A stretch of DNA of 64,000 bases from Pseudocitrobacter faecalis (GCA_003315335.1 QNRL01000013.1:20715-84714); one strand, 5' to 3'. Counted from the stretch's first letter, positions 9,682-19,648 are shown. The notes: generated from the letters alone by a model not told the origin. Translations and numbers: made by a program.

Positions 9682-10548
9682 TTAAAACAGATCGTTAAGC
9701 ATGACACCCACGCCCACGCGCGTTTGATTGAAATTGTAGTCAATCAACGATTCGCCGTAGCCACTGTAAACCTGGGTATAAAGGCGAACGTGCTTACTGA
9801 TAGGATAGCTGACGCCCACTTCTGCGCCGCCGTAGCCGGTGTTCCAGTTATACTGGCCCTGCGCGCTCAATACCGCATCACCCAGTTGATAACCGATTTT
9901 CAGACGATAGTAGCCCATATATTTGGTGATATCGGGATTATCGTTGGAATTTCCCACTACATACCAGGGTTTCACTTCCACCAGCCAGTTGCCGTTCTGC
10001 GCCATCAGGCGCGTGTAAAGACGGTTCCAGCTGCGGGAAGTTGGATCTGAGCGACCGTTTGAGTCATGGTTAAAACCAAACTCAACATCGCGCAACGTCC
10101 AGCCAGCCCAGGAATAATCGGTGGCAAATCCAAGAAACAACTGCGGTTCATAGTTAGTTTCGCGGAACGGCGACGATTCGCCGCTGTTCGACAATTGCCA
10201 CCAGGATCGCTGGGTATACGACGCGCCCAGCACCGAATTATCCCCCAGAATACCGCGCCACAGTGGGAAGGCCAGGCTGAGCTGGAATTTCACTTCATCT
10301 TTACGCGCGTGCTCGGCCCAATCGTAGGAACTGATCGCCTCTTTATTGAGATCGCTGGTCCAGGTATAAAGCAGATAGTTGCTTTCATAAGGATAAAGTG
10401 TAAACGGGTTATCATGCTCCTGTAGCAGGTTCGCCATGATACTGCCTTTTACGGCAGGGGTGTCGTGAACGGATTGAATTGTCGCTTCCTGCGCGAACGC
10501 TGAAACAGGCAGCACTGCCGCCAATAACCAACTCCGGGTGAGCTGCAT
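9682..10548 (-). CDS. pldA: Outer membrane phospholipase A (OMPLA)
   Basis: A 288-residue precursor with a signal peptide cleaved after AFAQ near residue 20, then a 12-stranded beta-barrel ending in Phe, as outer membrane proteins do. The catalytic motif NHDSNGRSDPTSRSWN holds His161, Ser163 and Asn175, equal to His142/Ser144/Asn156 of mature E. coli PldA. The enzyme hydrolyses mislocalised phospholipids in the outer leaflet as a calcium-dependent dimer. It is followed by a terminator and is divergent from yigI. Confidence 0.97.
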   Translation of the reverse strand: MQLTRSWLLAAVLPVSAFAQEATIQSVHDTPAVKGSIMANLLQEHDNPFTLYPYESNYLLYTWTSDLNKEAISSYDWAEHARKDEVKFQLSLAFPLWRGILGDNSVLGASYTQRSWWQLSNSGESSPFRETNYEPQLFLGFATDYSWAGWTLRDVEFGFNHDSNGRSDPTSRSWNRLYTRLMAQNGNWLVEVKPWYVVGNSNDNPDITKYMGYYRLKIGYQLGDAVLSAQGQYNWNTGYGGAEVGVSYPISKHVRLYTQVYSGYGESLIDYNFNQTRVGVGVMLNDLF

Positions 10549-10709
10549 CAGTCATGTTCTCCTGAACTGATAAATTGTTATGTTGAATATGTGAATGTCA
10601 CTCATTTTACATACTTAAGCATTTAATGCTCAGTAATCCATTCCTAATATAGAAAACAACATTTCATAGGCATAAAATCAACATTTTATTAACTATTGAA
10701 AGGGTTGTT

Positions 10710-11177
10710 ATGTCCGCTGAACTCACTGCCGATGCCGCGCTCAAGCTGGTCGGTGAAATCTTTGTTTACCATATGCCGTTCAACCGGGCGCTTGGCCTGG
10801 AGCTGGAACGTTATGAAAAAGACTTCGCCAAACTCAATTTTAATAACCAGCCAATGATGGTAGGAAACTGGGCGCAAAGCATTCTCCACGGCGGCGTGAT
10901 CGCCTCAGCGCTGGATGTCGCGGCAGGTCTGGTCTGCGTAGGCAGCACGTTAACTCGCCATGACACCATCAACGAAGAAGAGCTCCGTCAGCGGCTTTCA
11001 CGGATGGGCACAATCGATTTACGCGTCGACTATTTACGTCCAGGGCGCGGCAATCGCTTCACCGCCACCAGCACCCTTTTGCGGGCAGGCAATAAAGTTG
11101 CCGTCGCCCGCGTGGAGCTGCACAACGAAGAGCAGGTCCACATCGCCAGCGCAACCGCCACATATATGGTGGGATAA
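10710..11177 (+). CDS. yigI: Acyl-CoA thioesterase, hotdog fold
   Basis: A 155-residue PaaI-type hotdog thioesterase with the motif [14 protein letters not shown]. coli YigI hydrolyses medium- and long-chain acyl-CoA. The gene starts at ATGTCC, 162 bases from the divergent pldA, and lies 50 bases before rarD on the same strand. Confidence 0.9.
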   Translation: MSAELTADAALKLVGEIFVYHMPFNRALGLELERYEKDFAKLNFNNQPMMVGNWAQSILHGGVIASALDVAAGLVCVGSTLTRHDTINEEELRQRLSRMGTIDLRVDYLRPGRGNRFTATSTLLRAGNKVAVARVELHNEEQVHIASATATYMVG

Positions 11178-11227
11178 ACAGTAAAATCGGGTAAAATCAG
11201 TTTACTTTTTTGTAACGGATGACTCCG

Positions 11228-12121
11228 ATGGATGCCAAACAGACGCGGCAGGGCGTGCTTCTCGCTCTCGCCGCCTATTTTATTTGGGGTATCGCTCCGG
11301 CGTACTTCAAGCTTATCTACTATGTTCCCGCCGATGAAATCCTGACGCACCGCGTGATCTGGTCCTTCTTCTTCATGGTGGCGCTCATCAGCATCAGCCG
11401 TCAGTGGGCAACAGTGAAAGCGCTGCTGCAAACGCCGAAGAAAATCGTCATGCTGGCGCTCTCCGCCGTGCTGATCGGCGGTAACTGGCTGCTGTTTATC
11501 TGGTCGGTGAATAACCACCACATGCTGGAAGCAAGCCTGGGCTACTTCATTAACCCGCTGGTGAATATTCTGCTGGGGATGTTGTTCCTCGGCGAGCGCT
11601 TCCGCCGGATGCAGTGGTTAGCTGTGGCTCTCGCCGCCTGCGGCGTGTTGGTGCAGCTGTGGACATTTGGCTCGCTGCCAATAATTGCGCTCGGCCTGGC
11701 GTTTAGCTTCGCGTTTTATGGCCTGGTACGTAAAAAAATCGCCGTCGATGCGCAAACCGGCATGCTGTTTGAAACCCTGTGGCTACTGCCGATCGCGGCA
11801 ATTTATCTGTTTGGCATTGCCGACAGCGCGACCAGTCATATGGGGAGCAACAGCTGGTCGCTGAACCTGCTGCTGATTGCCGCGGGCGTAGTCACCACCA
11901 TCCCGCTACTGTGTTTCACCGGTGCGGCAACCCGTTTACGCTTATCGACGCTGGGCTTCTTCCAGTATATCGGCCCAACGCTGATGTTTATCCTGGCGGT
12001 GACCTTCTACGGCGAAACACCAGGCGCCGATAAAATGGTGACGTTTGCGTTTATCTGGGTGGCACTGGCGATCTTTATTATGGATGCGGTGTATACGCAG
12101 CGCCGGGGACGTCGGGGCTAA
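11228..12121 (+). CDS. rarD: EamA/RarD family permease
   Basis: A 297-residue inner-membrane protein with ten hydrophobic segments in two EamA repeats. The substrate is unknown; the family is annotated as chloramphenicol-sensitive protein. I chose the start MDAKQTRQG, the one used in E. coli; an ATG three codons upstream at 11219 is also possible. It is convergent with corA. E. coli has small genes between rarD and corA; here only a REP element separates them. Confidence 0.92.
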   Translation: MDAKQTRQGVLLALAAYFIWGIAPAYFKLIYYVPADEILTHRVIWSFFFMVALISISRQWATVKALLQTPKKIVMLALSAVLIGGNWLLFIWSVNNHHMLEASLGYFINPLVNILLGMLFLGERFRRMQWLAVALAACGVLVQLWTFGSLPIIALGLAFSFAFYGLVRKKIAVDAQTGMLFETLWLLPIAAIYLFGIADSATSHMGSNSWSLNLLLIAAGVVTTIPLLCFTGAATRLRLSTLGFFQYIGPTLMFILAVTFYGETPGADKMVTFAFIWVALAIFIMDAVYTQRRGRRG

Positions 12122-12127
12122 CCGTGT

Positions 12128-12152
12128 GCCGGATGGCGCAACGCCATCCGGC
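12128..12152. repeat. REP element
   Basis: An 11-base perfect inverted repeat, GCCGGATGGCG, CAA loop, then its complement, typical of enterobacterial REP palindromes. It lies between the convergent ends of rarD and corA, the usual place for such elements. Confidence 0.85.
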
Positions 12153-12159
12153 AACAGAC

Positions 12160-13110
12160 TTACAGCCAGTTCTTCCGTTTAAAGTACAGATACGGTGCCA
12201 GCCCGGCGAGCATCATAAAGATAATCGCACCAGGGTAGCCGAAGCTCCACTTCAGCTCCGGCATAAACTCGAAGTTCATCCCGTAGCTGGAGGCCACCAG
12301 CGTCGGCGGCAGGAAGACCACGGAGACCACCGAGAAGATCTTGATGATGCGGTTCTGCTCGATATTGATAAAACCCATCGCCGCCTGCATCAGGAAGTTG
12401 ACCTTCTGGAACAGTGATTCATTGTGTGGCAGCAGAGATTCGATATCTCGCAGGATCTCGCGCGCCTGTTCCAGCTGCACCGCCGGTAAACGCGCTTTAC
12501 GCACCAGGAAGTTAAGCGCGCGCTGGGTATCCATCAGACACAAACGCACCTTCCAGCCAATATCTTCCAGCTCTGCCAGCGTGGACAACGCCTCGTCATA
12601 TTCATCGCCCTGATGGCCTTCCATGATGACGCGACTCAGCTTTTCCAGATCGCTGTAGATGTTTTCGATTTCATCCGCCAGCTGTTCAATCTTGGTTTCA
12701 AACAGATCGAGCAGAAGCTCATAGGCGTTACCGTCCACCATCGCCTGGTTACGCGCACGCATACGGTAAAGACGAAACGCCGGCAATTCGCGCTCACGCA
12801 GGGTGAAGAGTCGCCCTTCGCGGATGGTGAATGCCACGGTGGAGTTACCTGCGTGATCGTCCGCATCTTCGTAAAAGAAGAAGGAGTGAATATGTAAACC
12901 GTCTTCGTCTTCAAAGAAACGTGCGGATGCTTCGATGTCTTCCAGTTCAGGGCGCGTGGCCAGGTTCTGGCCCAATTCCTTTTGCACACGGTTTCGTTCT
13001 TCATCGTCGGGTTCGACTAAATCAACCCACACCGAACTGGCGAGATGGCTGATTTCGTCCGCTTCAAGACGCGTTAAACGATTTTTTTCCAGTTGAAATG
13101 CGCTCAGCAT
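12160..13110 (-). CDS. corA: Magnesium/cobalt/nickel channel CorA
   Basis: A 316-residue pentameric Mg2+ channel of the inner membrane: a large cytoplasmic domain, a long stalk helix (about residues 170-245) and two C-terminal membrane segments. The selectivity motif GMN is present in [15 protein letters not shown] and the basic tail KRKNWL ends the protein. I chose the start [10 protein letters not shown] rather than an ATG five codons upstream, as in E. coli. The gene is preceded by a leader of about 235 bases with a strong hairpin. Confidence 0.97.
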   Translation of the reverse strand: MLSAFQLEKNRLTRLEADEISHLASSVWVDLVEPDDEERNRVQKELGQNLATRPELEDIEASARFFEDEDGLHIHSFFFYEDADDHAGNSTVAFTIREGRLFTLRERELPAFRLYRMRARNQAMVDGNAYELLLDLFETKIEQLADEIENIYSDLEKLSRVIMEGHQGDEYDEALSTLAELEDIGWKVRLCLMDTQRALNFLVRKARLPAVQLEQAREILRDIESLLPHNESLFQKVNFLMQAAMGFINIEQNRIIKIFSVVSVVFLPPTLVASSYGMNFEFMPELKWSFGYPGAIIFMMLAGLAPYLYFKRKNWL

Positions 13111-13235
13111 GACCGGGACTCCCAATGCAAAAAATTATCGGACAGCCGGTGGGCACACAGAAACAAATTGGGTTTCAGACCATTAAACAGCCTGACTCAT
13201 TGCGACGGGGAAATGACACGAGTCGCCGACAACCG

Positions 13236-13267
13236 CTAAGGCTATCAGCATAAGAGGATAGCCTTAG
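13236..13267 (-). promoter_or_regulatory. corA leader hairpin
   Basis: Eleven perfect base pairs (CTAAGGCTATC and its complement) with a ten-base loop lie in the corA leader, about 125 bases upstream of the start codon. There is no following T-run, so it is not a classical terminator. In Salmonella the corA leader controls Rho-dependent termination through a short leader ORF; a similar switch is likely but not shown here. Confidence 0.6.
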
Positions 13268-13325
13268 GAGTTGTTCCTGAATGACAGGAGAGTGAGCCAG
13301 CATCTACTGGGTGTGTCCAAGGCAT
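13245..13325 (-). CDS. Candidate corA leader peptide (26 codons)
   Basis: An ATG preceded by AAGAGGA with a short spacer opens a 26-codon frame starting MPWTHPVDAG and ending within the corA hairpin, about 21 bases downstream of the predicted transcription start. The layout resembles corL, the leader ORF of Salmonella corA. An overlapping 42-codon frame begins at 13303 but has no clear ribosome-binding site. I do not know the reference CorL sequence well enough to claim homology. Confidence 0.35.
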   Translation of the reverse strand: MPWTHPVDAGSLSCHSGTTPKAILLC

Positions 13326-13352
13326 TTGTCCTCTTAGCGTAATCGTGCGCGC

Positions 13353-13381
13353 ATGTTACGCCAGCAAAAAAACCGCGTCAA
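13353..13381 (-). promoter_or_regulatory. Predicted corA promoter
   Basis: TTGACG (-35, at 13376-13381), a 17-base spacer and TAACAT (-10, at 13353-13358) make a good sigma-70 promoter directed toward corA. It places the transcript start near 13346. The 13111-13468 gap holds this promoter, the leader ORF and the hairpin; no other gene was seen. Confidence 0.7.
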
Positions 13382-13468
13382 CACGCAACGGAATGCTAAA
13401 TGGTAAGATTTACCTCATTCACTGTAAGGCTAGCAGACTCTCAGAAAATAACGATATCTTTCGGATAG

Positions 13469-15631
13469 TTAGACAGTTTCCAGCTTTGCATACGCCGCAA
13501 CCAGCCATTTGATCCCCTGCCCCTGGAACGCGACCTGCAAGCGGCTGTGCTCGCCGCTGCCTTCCAGATTAACAATGGTGCCTTCGCCAAACTTAGCGTG
13601 ACGTACGCGCTGGCCGAGTTTATAACCGGTGTCGTTTTCCGAAATCGGCGTCCCCATGCGCTGATGGCTCACCGGACGGCTAACGGTAGCGCGCAGGCGT
13701 ACCTCTTCCACGCAGTTTTCCGGCAGCTCGCCGATAAAGCGCGACGGACGGTGATACACCTCTTTCCCGTACAAGCGGCGCGTTTCGGCATAAGTCAGCG
13801 TCAGTTTCTGCATCGCACGCGTCACGCCAACGTAGGCCAGACGGCGTTCTTCTTCCAGACGCCCGCCTTCTTCCAGCGACATCTGGCTCGGGAACATGCC
13901 CTCTTCCATACCGACGATAAACACCTGCGGGAATTCCAGACCTTTCGCCGAGTGCAGCGTCATCAACTGCACCGCGTCCTGCCAGGTATCCGCCTGCCCT
14001 TCGCCCGCTTCCAGCGCGGCATGAGACAGGAACGCCTGCAACGGCATTAAATCTTCGTCTTCTTCGTTGTACGCGAACTGGCGCGTCGCCGTCACCAGTT
14101 CGTCTAAGTTTTCGATTCGCGTCTGGCCCTTCTCGCCCTTTTCCTGCTCGTACATCATGCGCAGGCCGGAGTCTTTCACCACGCGGTCTGTCTGCACGTG
14201 CAACGGCATATCCGCCGTTTCCTGGGCCAGCGCGTCAATCAGTTCCATAAAGCGCTGCAACGCGCTCGCCGCGCGTCCTGCCAGCGCTTTTTCCTGCAAC
14301 AGCTCGCGGCACGACTGCCACAGCGTAAGCTGGCGATCGCGCGAAGTCTGGCGCACAACGTCCAGCGTACGGTCGCCGATGCCGCGCGTCGGCGTGTTCA
14401 CCACGCGTTCAAACGCCGCGTCATCGTTGCGGTTGGCGATCAGGCGCAGATATGAGAGCGCATCTTTAATTTCCTGACGCTCGAAGAATCGCATACCGCC
14501 GTAAATACGGTACGGCATACTTGCCTGCAGTAACGCCTCTTCCAGCACGCGCGACTGGGCGTTGCTGCGATAGAGAATGGCGCATTGATCCAGCGCGCCG
14601 CCGTTGTCCTGCCAGGTTTTGATACGGTTAACCACGAAACGCGCTTCGTCGAGTTCGTTGAAGGCGCAATAGAGCGAAATCGGCTCACCGTCCGCACCGT
14701 CGGTCCACAGTTTTTTACCTAAGCGCCCGTTGTTGTTCTCAATCAGGGCGTTCGCTGCGCTCAGAATATTGCTGGTTGAACGGTAGTTCTGTTCCAGACG
14801 GATAGTTTCCGCACCAGGGAAATCGTTGAGGAAGCGCTGGATGTTTTCCACCTGCGCACCGCGCCAGCCGTAGATTGACTGGTCGTCATCACCCACAATC
14901 ATTACTTTACCGGTGTCGCCTGCCAGCAGGCGGATCCACGCGTATTGAATGTTGTTGGTATCCTGGAATTCGTCCACCAGGATATTGGTAAAGCGCTCGC
15001 GATAGTGCTGAAGGATGTGCGGCTTGTTGAGCCACAGTTCATGTGCGCGCAGCAGTAGCTCGGCGAAATCGACCAGCCCCGCGCGGTCGCATGCTTCCTG
15101 ATAGGCCTGATAAACCTTCTGCCAGGTTTGTTCAACAGGGTTGCCGTAGCTCTGAATGTGGTGCGGACGCAGCCCTTCGTCTTTCTGGCTGTTGATGTAC
15201 CACATCGCCTGGCGCGGCGGCCACTGCTTCTCGTCGAGGTTCATGGCTTTGATCAGACGTTTCAGCAGGCGCAGTTGGTCTTCACTATCAAGGATTTGGA
15301 AATCCTGCGGCAGATTGGCATCCAGATGATGTGCGCGCAGTAAGCGGTGCGCCAGCCCGTGGAAGGTGCCGACCCACATGCCGCCCTGGGTGGTGCCCAT
15401 CAGTTGCCCGATACGGTGACGCATCTCCGCCGCCGCTTTGTTGGTAAACGTCACCGCCATAATGGAGTACGGCGAGCAGTTTTCCACAGTCATCAGCCAG
15501 GCGATACGGTGAACCAGTACGCGCGTCTTACCACTGCCCGCCCCAGCCAGCACCAGCATGTTGGTGCGCGAAGCGGCGACGGCTTCGCGCTGTTTGTCAT
15601 TAAGGCTGTCGAGCAGGTAAGAAACGTCCAT
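13469..15631 (-). CDS. uvrD: DNA helicase II
   Basis: A 720-residue SF1A 3'-5' helicase for nucleotide excision repair, mismatch repair and removal of RecA filaments. Walker A GAGSGKT holds Lys35; DEFQDTN is the Walker B region, QNYRS motif IV and VGVTRA motif VI; the C-terminal Tudor-like region ends the protein. I chose the start MDVSYLLDSL as in E. coli; an ATG three codons upstream also exists. The gene has a LexA box and promoter upstream, with a REP cluster between the operator and the start codon. Confidence 0.98.
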   Translation of the reverse strand: MDVSYLLDSLNDKQREAVAASRTNMLVLAGAGSGKTRVLVHRIAWLMTVENCSPYSIMAVTFTNKAAAEMRHRIGQLMGTTQGGMWVGTFHGLAHRLLRAHHLDANLPQDFQILDSEDQLRLLKRLIKAMNLDEKQWPPRQAMWYINSQKDEGLRPHHIQSYGNPVEQTWQKVYQAYQEACDRAGLVDFAELLLRAHELWLNKPHILQHYRERFTNILVDEFQDTNNIQYAWIRLLAGDTGKVMIVGDDDQSIYGWRGAQVENIQRFLNDFPGAETIRLEQNYRSTSNILSAANALIENNNGRLGKKLWTDGADGEPISLYCAFNELDEARFVVNRIKTWQDNGGALDQCAILYRSNAQSRVLEEALLQASMPYRIYGGMRFFERQEIKDALSYLRLIANRNDDAAFERVVNTPTRGIGDRTLDVVRQTSRDRQLTLWQSCRELLQEKALAGRAASALQRFMELIDALAQETADMPLHVQTDRVVKDSGLRMMYEQEKGEKGQTRIENLDELVTATRQFAYNEEDEDLMPLQAFLSHAALEAGEGQADTWQDAVQLMTLHSAKGLEFPQVFIVGMEEGMFPSQMSLEEGGRLEEERRLAYVGVTRAMQKLTLTYAETRRLYGKEVYHRPSRFIGELPENCVEEVRLRATVSRPVSHQRMGTPISENDTGYKLGQRVRHAKFGEGTIVNLEGSGEHSRLQVAFQGQGIKWLVAAYAKLETV

Positions 15632-15671
15632 TGATGGCACCGCCGCGTTAAGAATAGATAAACAGCGAAAT

Positions 15672-15737
15672 GCCCGGTGGCGCTTCGCTTACCGGGCCTA
15701 CGTTACCGTAGGGCGGATACGCCTAGCGCCATCCGCC
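15672..15737. repeat. REP pair (BIME) in the uvrD 5' untranslated region
   Basis: Two REP-type palindromes lie head to tail: GCCCGGT...ACCGGGC at 15672-15697 and GGCGGAT...ATCCGCC at 15712-15737. They lie between the LexA box and the uvrD start, so they should be part of the uvrD transcript. Confidence 0.8.
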
Positions 15738-15743
15738 AAAACC

Positions 15744-15759
15744 CTGGAATTTTATACAG
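15744..15759. promoter_or_regulatory. LexA (SOS) box of uvrD
   Basis: CTGTATAAAATTCCAG on the minus strand fits CTG-N10-CAG exactly and lies just downstream of the uvrD -10 element, where LexA binding would block transcription. E. coli uvrD is an SOS gene with a LexA box in the same place. Confidence 0.85.
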
Positions 15760-15770
15760 AACTATTGAGG

Positions 15771-15798
15771 ATTATATCAGCGAGGTCAGCGATGCCAA
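15771..15798 (-). promoter_or_regulatory. uvrD promoter
   Basis: TTGGCA (-35, at 15793-15798), a 16-base spacer and a perfect TATAAT (-10, at 15771-15776) point toward uvrD. It overlaps the last codons of yigB. Confidence 0.8.
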
Positions 15799-16488
15799 CC
15801 GGGAAATTTCGATATGCGGCAGTAAACGGCTGTCAGTCACCTGCATCAGGTCTGCATTCCGAGGTTTGATCCAGCATGCCTGTAATCCACTGCGAATCGC
15901 CCCCGCAACATCCGTCGTCAGGTCATCGCCCACGTGCAGAATAGCGTTATGCGGCACATCCAGTTTTTCAGCAGCCCGGTGATACATATCGGAAAATGGC
16001 TTCGAGCGGCCATCTGGCCCGGCACGTAGTACAAACTTAAAATAGTCGTTCAGGCCGAATAATTCTGGCTGGGCATTACCATTGGTAATCGCCACCAGCG
16101 GCCATTTTTCCGCAAGTTTTGCCAGCGTATCGTGCGTTTCCTGCGGAACATCAATTCGGCTGCGCCATTGCGCGAAATTGGCCATCGCCGCGTTAGCGCC
16201 AATCGCCGCTTCCTGCGCGGTTAAGCCTGCGTTCAGCATCCCCAGCTCCAGCGCGCGGCGGCGCCACTCGGTCACATCGTGATAAATTTCCGGCTCCGCG
16301 TTGCGCAGCGCGTCGCGCAGTTGCTGTAGATCGCGGTTTTCGAAATGGCGCAGCGCCGGATGATAGCTGCGCACAAACGCCAGCGATTCTTGCTGGGTGC
16401 GATCAATCACCGGATGGTTGTCATAAAGGGTGTCGTCCAGGTCAAACGTCAGTGCGGCGATGTGGCCCAGTGGTCGGTAAAAACGCAT
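15772..16488 (-). CDS. yigB: HAD-superfamily FMN phosphatase
   Basis: A 238-residue HAD phosphatase with motif I DLDDTLYD (Asp16 nucleophile, Asp18 acid/base), motif II TNGNAQ and motif [10 protein letters not shown]. coli YigB dephosphorylates FMN, the last step before riboflavin release, among other substrates. Its first base overlaps the last base of the xerC stop, so it is the distal gene of the dapF-yigA-xerC-yigB chain; the uvrD promoter lies in its 3' end. Confidence 0.95.
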   Translation of the reverse strand: MRFYRPLGHIAALTFDLDDTLYDNHPVIDRTQQESLAFVRSYHPALRHFENRDLQQLRDALRNAEPEIYHDVTEWRRRALELGMLNAGLTAQEAAIGANAAMANFAQWRSRIDVPQETHDTLAKLAEKWPLVAITNGNAQPELFGLNDYFKFVLRAGPDGRSKPFSDMYHRAAEKLDVPHNAILHVGDDLTTDVAGAIRSGLQACWIKPRNADLMQVTDSRLLPHIEISRLASLTSLI

Positions 16489-17390
16489 TATTTCCCCCGT
16501 TTAGCGCGTGGATGCGCGGCATCGTACACCGAGGCGAGGTGTTGAAAATCAAGATGGGTATAAATTTGGGTGGTCGAGAGATTGGCGTGCCCCAACAGCT
16601 CCTGCACACCGCGCAGATCGCCGCTCGACTCCAGCATGTGGGTGGCGAATGAGTGGCGCAGCTTGTGCGGATGCACATGGCTGTTCAGCCCCTGCTTAAT
16701 GCCCCACTCGGCAAACCGTTTTTGCACGTTGCGCGCCGAGATACGTTTCCCCAGTTTTGAAAGAAACATCGCGTCATCGTCGCTACCAAACAGCCCGCGT
16801 AAATCGAGCCAGTGTTCAATCCACGCCACCGCATTACGGCCAATGGGCAGGCGGCGCTCTTTGCTACCTTTGCCCATCACCCACACTTCACCGCTGTCGA
16901 GATCGAGATGTTTGATGTCCAGATTCACCAGTTCGGAAAGACGCAAGCCCGCGCCGTACATGACTTCCAGCATCGCGCGGTCGCGAACCGCCAGCGGATC
17001 GTTAATATCGATATCCAGCAGGCGATTGACGTCATCGACGTCGATATTTTTCGGCAGATGACGTGGGGCTTTTGGTGCGGAGATCCCTTTTGCCGGATTG
17101 GCGGGCAGTTCGCCCTGGCTCACCATCCAGTCAAAAAAACTGCGCAACGCCGATAAGCGTAACGCCAGGCTTGCCGCCCCCAGCCCTTTTCGGCGACTGC
17201 GGGTGGCAAAACTGCGCACCATCGCAGCATCACATTGTTGCCAGCGCGTCAGGCCCATCTGCTGGGCCAGTTCAATGATGGCATCAAGCTGACGCTGATA
17301 ATTGAGAAGCGTAATCGGGCTGAGCTGGCGCTCGACGCCGAGATAACGCAGGAAACGCGCTACCGCCGCAGAGAGAAGTTCGTCATTCAT
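16488..17390 (-). CDS. xerC: Tyrosine recombinase XerC
   Basis: A 300-residue site-specific recombinase that, with XerD and FtsK, resolves chromosome dimers at dif. The N-terminal SAM-like core-binding domain spans about residues 1-100. The catalytic set is complete: Arg150, Lys174, His242, Arg245, His268 and the nucleophile Tyr277. It is two residues longer than E. coli XerC. The start overlaps yigA by four bases (ATGA), so the two are translationally coupled. Confidence 0.98.
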   Translation of the reverse strand: MNDELLSAAVARFLRYLGVERQLSPITLLNYQRQLDAIIELAQQMGLTRWQQCDAAMVRSFATRSRRKGLGAASLALRLSALRSFFDWMVSQGELPANPAKGISAPKAPRHLPKNIDVDDVNRLLDIDINDPLAVRDRAMLEVMYGAGLRLSELVNLDIKHLDLDSGEVWVMGKGSKERRLPIGRNAVAWIEHWLDLRGLFGSDDDAMFLSKLGKRISARNVQKRFAEWGIKQGLNSHVHPHKLRHSFATHMLESSGDLRGVQELLGHANLSTTQIYTHLDFQHLASVYDAAHPRAKRGK

Positions 17391-18094
17391 GCGCGCTCAA
17401 TCCAGCGCTCCAGCAGGCCTGGCAGCATCAGCGCCACTTCCTGCAGTAGCTGCGTACCCTGCCCGGCTTCATAGTGATGTGCATCGCGGCTGGTAAACAG
17501 AATTACGCCGAGGTCAGCGTCGCTGCCCATCATCGACATCGCCACCGAGCCAACGGCTTTCGCTTCCGGCAGCACCACCAGCAGTTCAGGGCCGTTCAGC
17601 GTGCCCAGATAGTGGCGCTCCTGACCAAGACGCTGAATACGCAGCGGTTCAAACGCCTGCCGCGACAGCACCAGTTGGGTGTATTTCGACGGTGCGCCCA
17701 GACGCCAGCGATCGGCGAAGAGACGGATAGAGGCTCCCGCCAGGCCCAGATCGCGCGCCCAACGGTGGAAACGTAGCAGCACATCGTCCAGGCTTTCCGC
17801 GCTCGCCAGGCGATTTTGCAGATGCAGCAAACGGTAGAACAGCCCTTCGTTGGCCGTCGCCTGCTCCATCAGCAGCGCCATGTTCTCTTCAAGTGTGTGA
17901 ATATGATGACGCGCGCGCGCCATATGCCACTCAACCAGCGACACCGTACCGCGCACCGGGTGCGGAACACGCATCTGTTCCACGACCGCGGCGTTTCGTA
18001 TAAAGAATTCAGGATGTTGCAACAGATAATCCACGACAGCGCGATCGTCGAGCGCGCTTAATGCTTCCTGCTGTTCTTCCCCGACGTGTTTCAT
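17387..18094 (-). CDS. yigA: DUF484 protein YigA
   Basis: A 235-residue cytoplasmic protein of the DUF484 family, GAF-like in fold. No enzymatic motif is recognisable. It is conserved between dapF and xerC and overlaps both by four bases, so it is co-translated with them; its role is unknown. Length matches the E. coli protein. Confidence 0.92.
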   Translation of the reverse strand: MKHVGEEQQEALSALDDRAVVDYLLQHPEFFIRNAAVVEQMRVPHPVRGTVSLVEWHMARARHHIHTLEENMALLMEQATANEGLFYRLLHLQNRLASAESLDDVLLRFHRWARDLGLAGASIRLFADRWRLGAPSKYTQLVLSRQAFEPLRIQRLGQERHYLGTLNGPELLVVLPEAKAVGSVAMSMMGSDADLGVILFTSRDAHHYEAGQGTQLLQEVALMLPGLLERWIERA

Positions 18095-18915
18095 AAGTGA
18101 ATAAATCCGTCATAGACATGTGCCGCCGGGCCAGTCATATACAACGGTTGACCCGGGCCTCTCCAGGCGATATCCAGACGTCCGCCCGGTAACTCCACGC
18201 GAACCTCTTCGTCCAGTAGCCCCTGCTGGATACCCACAGCCACCGCCGCACAAGCGCCGCTGCCGCAAGCCTGCGTCTCACCCGCGCCGCGCTCATAGAC
18301 GCGCAAACGGATGTGATCGCGTTTAACCACCTGCATAAAACCGATGTTGGCGCGTTCAGGAAAGCGATCGTGGCTTTCCATCACCGGGCCCAGCGACTCA
18401 ACCGCCGCCGTTTCAACATCATCGACCTGAATCACGCAGTGCGGGTTACCCATCGAGACCACGCCGCACAATACTGTCTGCTCGGCCGCTCGCATAATAT
18501 AGGTCTTTTCCGCTTTGTTGGCGCGGAACGGCACCTGCGAAGGTTCGAAATTCGGCTCGCCCATATTCACGCGAACCAGATCGTCGTCCGTCACGCTCAA
18601 TACCATACGTCCGTTGGCGGTGCTGACGCGAATGTCACGTTTATTGGTCAGGCCTTTCAGACGCACGAAACGCGCAAAACAGCGCGCCCCGTTGCCACAT
18701 TGCGACACTTCGCTGCCGTCGGCATTGAAGATGCGATAGTGGAAATCAAGATCGGGATCGTAGGGCGGCTCGACGACCAGCAGTTGGTCGAAGCCGACGC
18801 CCAGATGCCTGTCCGCCAGACGACGAATCAATTCCGGCGAAAAAAACACATTCTGCGTCACCGCGTCGACGACCATAAAATCGTTGCCAAGGCCATGCAT
18901 TTTAGAGAACTGCAT
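18091..18915 (-). CDS. dapF: Diaminopimelate epimerase
   Basis: Converts LL- to meso-diaminopimelate for lysine and peptidoglycan synthesis. A 274-residue two-lobed enzyme with the catalytic cysteines in SQCGNGARC (Cys73) and [11 protein letters not shown] (Cys217 by alignment with E. coli). It lies 35 bases after lptM and overlaps yigA by four bases. Confidence 0.98.
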   Translation of the reverse strand: MQFSKMHGLGNDFMVVDAVTQNVFFSPELIRRLADRHLGVGFDQLLVVEPPYDPDLDFHYRIFNADGSEVSQCGNGARCFARFVRLKGLTNKRDIRVSTANGRMVLSVTDDDLVRVNMGEPNFEPSQVPFRANKAEKTYIMRAAEQTVLCGVVSMGNPHCVIQVDDVETAAVESLGPVMESHDRFPERANIGFMQVVKRDHIRLRVYERGAGETQACGSGACAAVAVGIQQGLLDEEVRVELPGGRLDIAWRGPGQPLYMTGPAAHVYDGFIHL

Positions 18916-18950
18916 TATCTACTCCAGTTACGCGGAACAGAACGGTGATA

Positions 18951-19154
18951 TCAATAGTTAACCTGCGTCGGGCCGCCGTCATCACCGCGATCGTTACGAT
19001 CCGGCGAATCCGTTTGGATCTGGCTATCCACGGGCTTGGTCGGCGTCGGCGCCGTTTTATCAGCCGGTGGGAAATAGAGCGGGCCTTTAAGGCCGCAACC
19101 GGTAAGGCTAAACAGCACAGCCAACACGGCCAGCGGTCGGAAAATGTTCTTCAT
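18951..19154 (-). CDS. lptM: LPS assembly lipoprotein LptM (YifL)
   Basis: A 67-residue lipoprotein. The signal peptide ends in the lipobox LTGC with Cys20 as the acylated residue; the mature part has a proline-rich GPLYFPPADK stretch and ends QVNY, as in E. coli YifL. LptM assists LptD maturation at the outer membrane. I chose the start MKNIFRPL; an open frame extends 25 codons upstream but lacks a signal. It heads the chain to dapF and is divergent from cyaY. Confidence 0.93.
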   Translation of the reverse strand: MKNIFRPLAVLAVLFSLTGCGLKGPLYFPPADKTAPTPTKPVDSQIQTDSPDRNDRGDDGGPTQVNY

Positions 19155-19292
19155 TCCAGGGTACCTGTAGTTCAAGACTTTCTGCTTTCTATCATCGCAG
19201 GAGAAGGCGTAAAAGCAAGCGTTTAGCACCCGACTGCAACGTGTTTTGTTTCACGGTATACTGCCATCATCACTCAATAACGGGAAACAACA

Positions 19293-19613
19293 ATGAACGA
19301 CAGTGAATTTCATCGCCTTGCCGACACACTCTGGATGACCATCGAAGAGCGTCTGGATGACTGGGACGGCGACAGCGATATCGACTGCGAAATCAACGGC
19401 GGCGTGCTGACCATCAGTTTTGAGAACGGCAGTAAAATCATTATCAACCGTCAGGAACCCCTGCACCAGGTATGGCTGGCAACTAAGCAGGGCGGCTACC
19501 ATTTTGACCTGAAAGGCGATGAGTGGGTTTGCGATCGCAGCGGCGAAACCTTCTGGGATTTGCTGGAACAGGCTGCAACACAGCAGGCAGGCGAGACGGT
19601 GAGCTTTCGCTAA
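19293..19613 (+). CDS. cyaY: Bacterial frataxin CyaY
   Basis: A 106-residue frataxin. The acidic first helix (about residues 1-33, with many Asp/Glu) binds iron and IscS and tunes iron-sulfur cluster assembly. It matches E. coli CyaY in length and is convergent with cyaA. Confidence 0.96.
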   Translation: MNDSEFHRLADTLWMTIEERLDDWDGDSDIDCEINGGVLTISFENGSKIIINRQEPLHQVWLATKQGGYHFDLKGDEWVCDRSGETFWDLLEQAATQQAGETVSFR

Positions 19614-19621
19614 GGTTTATT

Positions 19622-19648
19622 GCCGGATGCGGCTTTGCCTTATCCGGC
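19622..19648. repeat. REP element
   Basis: GCCGGAT and ATCCGGC arms enclose GCGGCTTTGCCTT, a standard REP palindrome. It lies between the convergent ends of cyaY and cyaA. Confidence 0.8.

Noticed and set aside
13235..13303. Longer 42-codon frame in the corA leader starting at 13303
   Set aside because: It has no ribosome-binding site and overlaps the better-placed 26-codon frame; I listed only the latter as a candidate.
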